Shown one piece after another: positions 59,606 through 64,000 of a stretch of DNA of 64,000 bases. The translations under genes and the position numbers were made by a program. Numbering within the stretch: position 1 is the first letter of the stretch; the number at the start of each line of letters is the position of its first letter. A model generated the notes under the pieces. That model was not told where the DNA came from, searched no databases, and saw only the letters and a program-made list of their open reading frames with translations. The DNA is taken from assembly GCA_008360955.1 (NCBI GenBank), contig LUCM01000026.1, positions 19,566-83,565 of the forward strand, written 5' to 3'. The DNA is from Fasciolopsis buskii. Lineage: Eukaryota > Platyhelminthes > Trematoda > Plagiorchiida > Fasciolidae.

Positions 59606-59742
59606 AAAACAACATTGTCGGTAGGAGTAATAATGAAACTGTTCACGTCACCACATGCAGTCTTTCTCAACCGCTCTGAAGAAGTTTGCTTGAGTTGACC
59701 TAATTATCGATTCATTATTACTCCTGCCTAAGGCGTTGTTTT
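59606..59742. repeat. Imperfect inverted repeat, hairpin-forming
   Basis: Arms of about 32 bases (59606-59637 and 59711-59742) share 'aaaacaac' and 'aggagtaataatgaa' with roughly six mismatches, around a 73-base spacer. The spacer holds 'ctcaaccgctctgaagaag' and 'tttgcttgag', able to form a short inner stem. Could be a small foldback element. Confidence 0.6.
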
Positions 59743-62468
59743 TGATAAACCACCTATTTCTATATAGGGAGTAATCTAAATAAAAGATCATAAAATATAA
59801 GGGAATAGGTCGTCCACGCATCTATGCGGAACTCAACCGTGAGAAAAGTAGGGCTAACCCATAAGTTTGTGAATGTAAGAACAGGCACCAACTGTGGAGA
59901 AAGCGGCTGAAGATGGATTTTGCTGTCGAAATGAAGATCCTGTTTTTTACAATCCAGTCCAAAAAGAAAATTTGCTAGTTGATGTGCGGAATTCGTGTGC
60001 GGGTGCGAGGTTTGGTTGCTGACGAATCCTTTATGATCTTTTCATCGGTACTTGCGACCTAACTCCAAACAGCTTGTCCAACTTTGAAAAGCATAAAACA
60101 TCTAAAGAACAATCGTTATTTTCGGTTGGCATCAAAATCATCTTGGTTGAACTTGAGTTTGTTGAGATATTTGGCTTCATTTAGGATGATCCACAATCCT
60201 CTGTTTGCGTGCCGCAGTCAAGCAGCTTGGGCGACCAATACGGACGACAGAAGACTGCGGTGTTGTCATTTGATATGAATACCATTACATTTCACTAATG
60301 CATGCTCTTGACGAAATTGTCCATGATTCTGGTTGCATATTCCAACCATTCTCAATGGTGGAAAATCAATCTAAGCATAGTGGTAACAGTTTGCTCGTCT
60401 GCGTTCATTTTTTATTATTGTTGGTACACGATATTACGGAATGAAATTCCGGATTTGATGGCAGTGTATTTTTATGCTTTGGTTTATCTTATAGTGTTTG
60501 GTGATCCGGATTCTAGAATGTTTCTCCATATGGGGTGACACACCATTGACATTCTTCCGTAGTCATGATTTTCGTACATCGGAAGCTAAGCGGTTGATTT
60601 TCTTACACTTAGTTTTCCGCGTGTTTGTGTTTGGGCCTGTGTTACGACGGAAACTGACGAAATGAGGTTTTCTTTTTCGGGAGCGCTAATTTCTACGAGC
60701 TGGGTTTACTTAACCTTCAGTACTTATTTCTGTAAGCAACCGATAATTGACGAACCCATTACTCTTCACTCCTGCAGAGTACGGTTGTATGATCTGCTTG
60801 CTAATGTTCAAGTCCAAAAATTTCGAAGGACTTGGCAGCCACACAGGCACGGACGTAGTTATTCGTTTGCCCAATCTCTCTAACTGCGGAACTCTTTTTG
60901 GTTCAGAAAAGTTTCCTTTTCATTCCTACATTCCACTACCTTGATGTCGTAATGTTTCCCTGTATACTGAAGTAGGCATTTTTTCCACTGCAGTAGTCAT
61001 ATCGTCGGCTTTGACGTTTATCGATAAGGAATGTTTTAGTCTTACAATTTCACGAATGTAATGATCGAAAGGCTCTCAATGTCTCGAAAAGTCGGGTTGG
61101 CGTTAAGCGTCGCCCGGCTCGGCACTATACCTGACGAAATGAGATCTTACGTAATTCCACGCCACTCCTAGTTTCCGGATTACGGCTGCATGTCCCTCCC
61201 CGTCCGCCGTTTAGTGGCCCTCAGAGCCTACGAGGTATGCCTCTCATCTACGCTCGTGCTTCAAGTAGGCATTTTAAAAAAATCCACCAGGGCGTGCTGA
61301 GTATTTGTGTGATATTCGGAACAGATTAGTCAAAAGTGGTCACTTTCAACCACTTTCACGAATGGCTGAGGTGGACGAATCACACACCACATGGAATTTC
61401 AGTGTCGCACACTGACTCTCCAGAACCCTAACGGTTTGAATGCACCGGACACATCGACCCAATTGCAGGCAACTACTCACAACGGTGCAGCATATTTTCT
61501 ATTAGTGATGTGCAGGTTGACCACCGCATGTTGCTACCCCTGCGTTTGCGTTTCTGAAACTCCGCAAGAATAGTCCGAGCGACCTTCGATGATGCCTGAC
61601 AAATCCAAGTTGCTAATTCAGTTGCTTAGGAAAAGACTTGATATGAACGTCAAGGTGGAGACGACTGAAGTATCACATTTTCAAATTACTCGAGGTACTT
61701 TTCTTCAAGCATGGTCAAAAAATTATCTGTGTTAGTGACGCCATTCTATTAAAAGTCCAAAACCGTAATGAGATAGCGTATTTGTGTGTGGTCAAATTGA
61801 GCGGATTCTGCGGACTGGACTAGACTCTCGGCATTAGATTACCGATTTTTCATCTTAGCCTAATTTTATCGTGAATTCCATGTTCACATTTGAACTATAT
61901 GCTCCTTGAGAGTTGAGAACTGGTAGTTGGACAGTCAAAAAGGATTACTTTGCCTATGTGAATGGTACCTTTATGACCGTTTATATTTCAATCAATTTAT
62001 TTTCCATTTGGCTGCTATCTAAGTTTTACGGCGCTGGAAGTGCTTTTCATGCATTTTTGCACGAGACAATCAGAACCCGGGTGGTTGATGTGAAGTAGTT
62101 TTGAGTGTTAGACCCCAGTTGCACTTTTGAGTAGCTTGTTTTCGGCGTATCGCGGGGCTGGAATAAATCCAGTTATGGTTTTCCTATTTAAGCACTATTG
62201 TTTAACACCAACTTAATGAATAAACTTTGGGATTTTTAGGAAAATGCCTGATTGATTGACTGATTATGGTTCTGTATTCAAATTTCGATCGGCCCATTAC
62301 TCTTCATGACTCTGTTGTGTTTAAACCTCATATAAAGGAGGTTAATTCAATCGAATCATATAAAACACTAGGTACAAAAATGACCGTTTACTGTTCTGAT
62401 GAACTGTGGCCAAGTTTAACCGCATTCTTTGCTCGAAGATATTAAATTTTCCGCAAGTTCTGATGTTA
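59743..62468. other. Non-coding region with one dispersed repeat
   Basis: No recognised gene. Positions 61090-61240 are the second copy of the diverged repeat at 26030-26130. Open frames are below 80 codons (for example 60302-60538 plus, hydrophobic) and unrecognised. Confidence 0.5.
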
Positions 62469-63234
62469 AATAAAAATACTAGAATTCCCGCTCTACATAC
62501 TTCACACAAATAGAAGACATTTAAAACAGAATTAGACATTTATCAGCATTGAAAGTGTGGTATGATAAGTATTTTGTACTTCGACTTTTTCATCACGAGA
62601 TTTCGGATATCCATCTGCGAAACTCCTGGATTCTTTGAAACTCCATTGGAGAATCCTGATCTAATGTGTTAGTTTGTTCAAGTTTCTCTGCATCGCTCTC
62701 TTCCTTGAAAATTTCACACCTTTAAGCGCAATCGGCAATACCACTGGCAATCCGACATTGTATTTCCTAGTCCCGTGTGCATCCTTCGCACTAGTTTTCC
62801 CATTGACGCCCGCATCAACAACGAACACTTGTTGAATATGAAGCACGGACGACTCCGTTTTCCTCAGTCATTCGTGCACAACAGTTTTTGCTAACTATCC
62901 AGCACATCTCCGCGATTTAATTGCTTTACCTAACCGTCTTGTCCACTGTCCTTCGTTCAAAAGGAGTAATTTGTTCTATCCTTCTGTTTTGAGTTTTCCT
63001 TCTAGTATTTTGGATAAAAATGGCTATTTCCACCACGAATTTATTTTAATAATTATTTTAAAATACTGTTTCATTTTTTCTATTTTCAATGACTGAGGCT
63101 GGCCTATGAACAGTTGGCTCCTTTTTTTATTGTGAATGATATAATATTAATAACACAGCGTTGTTGGTAGATGTAATGCGCCAACGTTTCGACTACCGTG
63201 GGTAGTCTTTCTCAAGGCAAGTTTTACAATCAAA
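62469..63234 (-). repeat. Left arm of spacer-less palindrome
   Basis: Perfect reverse complement of 63235-64000 (positions sum to 126469), centred on 'caaa|tttg'. It may extend further left if the right arm continues past the window. Confidence 0.95.
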
Positions 63235-64000
63235 TTTGATTGTAAAACTTGCCTTGAGAAAGACTACCCACGGTAGTCGAAACGTTGGCGCATTACATCT
63301 ACCAACAACGCTGTGTTATTAATATTATATCATTCACAATAAAAAAAGGAGCCAACTGTTCATAGGCCAGCCTCAGTCATTGAAAATAGAAAAAATGAAA
63401 CAGTATTTTAAAATAATTATTAAAATAAATTCGTGGTGGAAATAGCCATTTTTATCCAAAATACTAGAAGGAAAACTCAAAACAGAAGGATAGAACAAAT
63501 TACTCCTTTTGAACGAAGGACAGTGGACAAGACGGTTAGGTAAAGCAATTAAATCGCGGAGATGTGCTGGATAGTTAGCAAAAACTGTTGTGCACGAATG
63601 ACTGAGGAAAACGGAGTCGTCCGTGCTTCATATTCAACAAGTGTTCGTTGTTGATGCGGGCGTCAATGGGAAAACTAGTGCGAAGGATGCACACGGGACT
63701 AGGAAATACAATGTCGGATTGCCAGTGGTATTGCCGATTGCGCTTAAAGGTGTGAAATTTTCAAGGAAGAGAGCGATGCAGAGAAACTTGAACAAACTAA
63801 CACATTAGATCAGGATTCTCCAATGGAGTTTCAAAGAATCCAGGAGTTTCGCAGATGGATATCCGAAATCTCGTGATGAAAAAGTCGAAGTACAAAATAC
63901 TTATCATACCACACTTTCAATGCTGATAAATGTCTAATTCTGTTTTAAATGTCTTCTATTTGTGTGAAGTATGTAGAGCGGGAATTCTAGTATTTTTATT
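63235..64000 (+). repeat. Right arm of spacer-less palindrome
   Basis: Mirror of 62469-63234 and truncated by the window edge. It contains a 61-codon open frame (63623-63808) starting 'MLHIQQVFVVDAGVNGK', mirrored at 62661-62846, unrecognised. Confidence 0.95.
63252..63289 (+). other. Hammerhead-like stem-loop, degenerate
   Basis: Reads 'ccttgagaaa', then a perfect 7-bp hairpin 'gactacc-cac-ggtagtc', then 'gaaacgttggcg'. The order box-hairpin-GAAAC is that of a hammerhead ribozyme, but the first box is CUUGAGA rather than CUGANGA, so the catalytic core is not intact. Mirrored at 63180-63217 on the minus strand. Similar sequences are associated with Penelope-like elements. Confidence 0.35.

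Noticed and set aside
63252..63289. Functional hammerhead ribozyme
   Set aside because: The CUGANGA box is absent, so a catalytic claim is not supported; kept only as a degenerate resemblance.
1..64000. CRISPR arrays, operons or phage-like modules
   Set aside because: No regularly spaced direct repeats, no dense gene clusters and no ribosome-binding pattern; everything points to eukaryotic repeat-rich DNA.

Overview
The window looks like nuclear DNA of a metazoan, most likely a parasitic flatworm (trematode). This rests on one exon of a NOVA-type KH-domain RNA-binding protein ending in a classic 5' splice site, on several copies of an RTE-clade non-LTR retrotransposon whose protein resembles families I know from trematodes, on frequent (TA)n microsatellites, and on the absence of any prokaryote-like gene packing. 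The species call is inference from memory, not a search result.

Layout. Bases 1-8783 form a giant inverted repeat: two apparently identical 3,283-base arms around a 2,217-base spacer. The arms hold only weak, unrecognised exon-like stretches. A fragment of retrotransposon endonuclease (10387-11029) abuts a single N (11030), followed by a third copy of the arm edge (11031-11365). The one confident host-gene piece is the KH exon at 12370-12586 (+); much of what follows may be its introns or intergenic DNA. A nearly full RTE element lies at about 16589-20330 (+), with endonuclease, reverse transcriptase and C-terminal region all recognisable but interrupted by stops and frameshifts. Two further RTE copies lie on the minus strand (26793-29592 and 41760-44660). 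They share a 2,123-base block with no difference seen, and both lack the N-terminal endonuclease. Shorter RTE 3' ends occur at 14649-14956, 38112-38204 and 54060-54825, several ending in GAT-rich tails.

The remaining DNA is gene-poor: (TA)n tracts, two or three low-copy diverged repeat families, a 259-base identical inverted pair (39487-39745 and 52649-52907), a partial tandem duplication around a second N (55236-59243), and a perfect spacer-less palindrome centred at 63234/63235 that runs off the right edge. Two minus-strand candidate terminal exons (46430-46680 and 57058-57278) are open, have good acceptor-like sites, and are not recognised.

No cooperating gene system is visible. The strongest signals are structural: long exact duplications with abrupt edges, two of them touching single-N joins. 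They are either very recent rearrangements or, more likely, assembly artefacts. The biology is that of a decaying RTE family, including a shared endonuclease-deletion derivative, and possible relics of hammerhead-ribozyme motifs.
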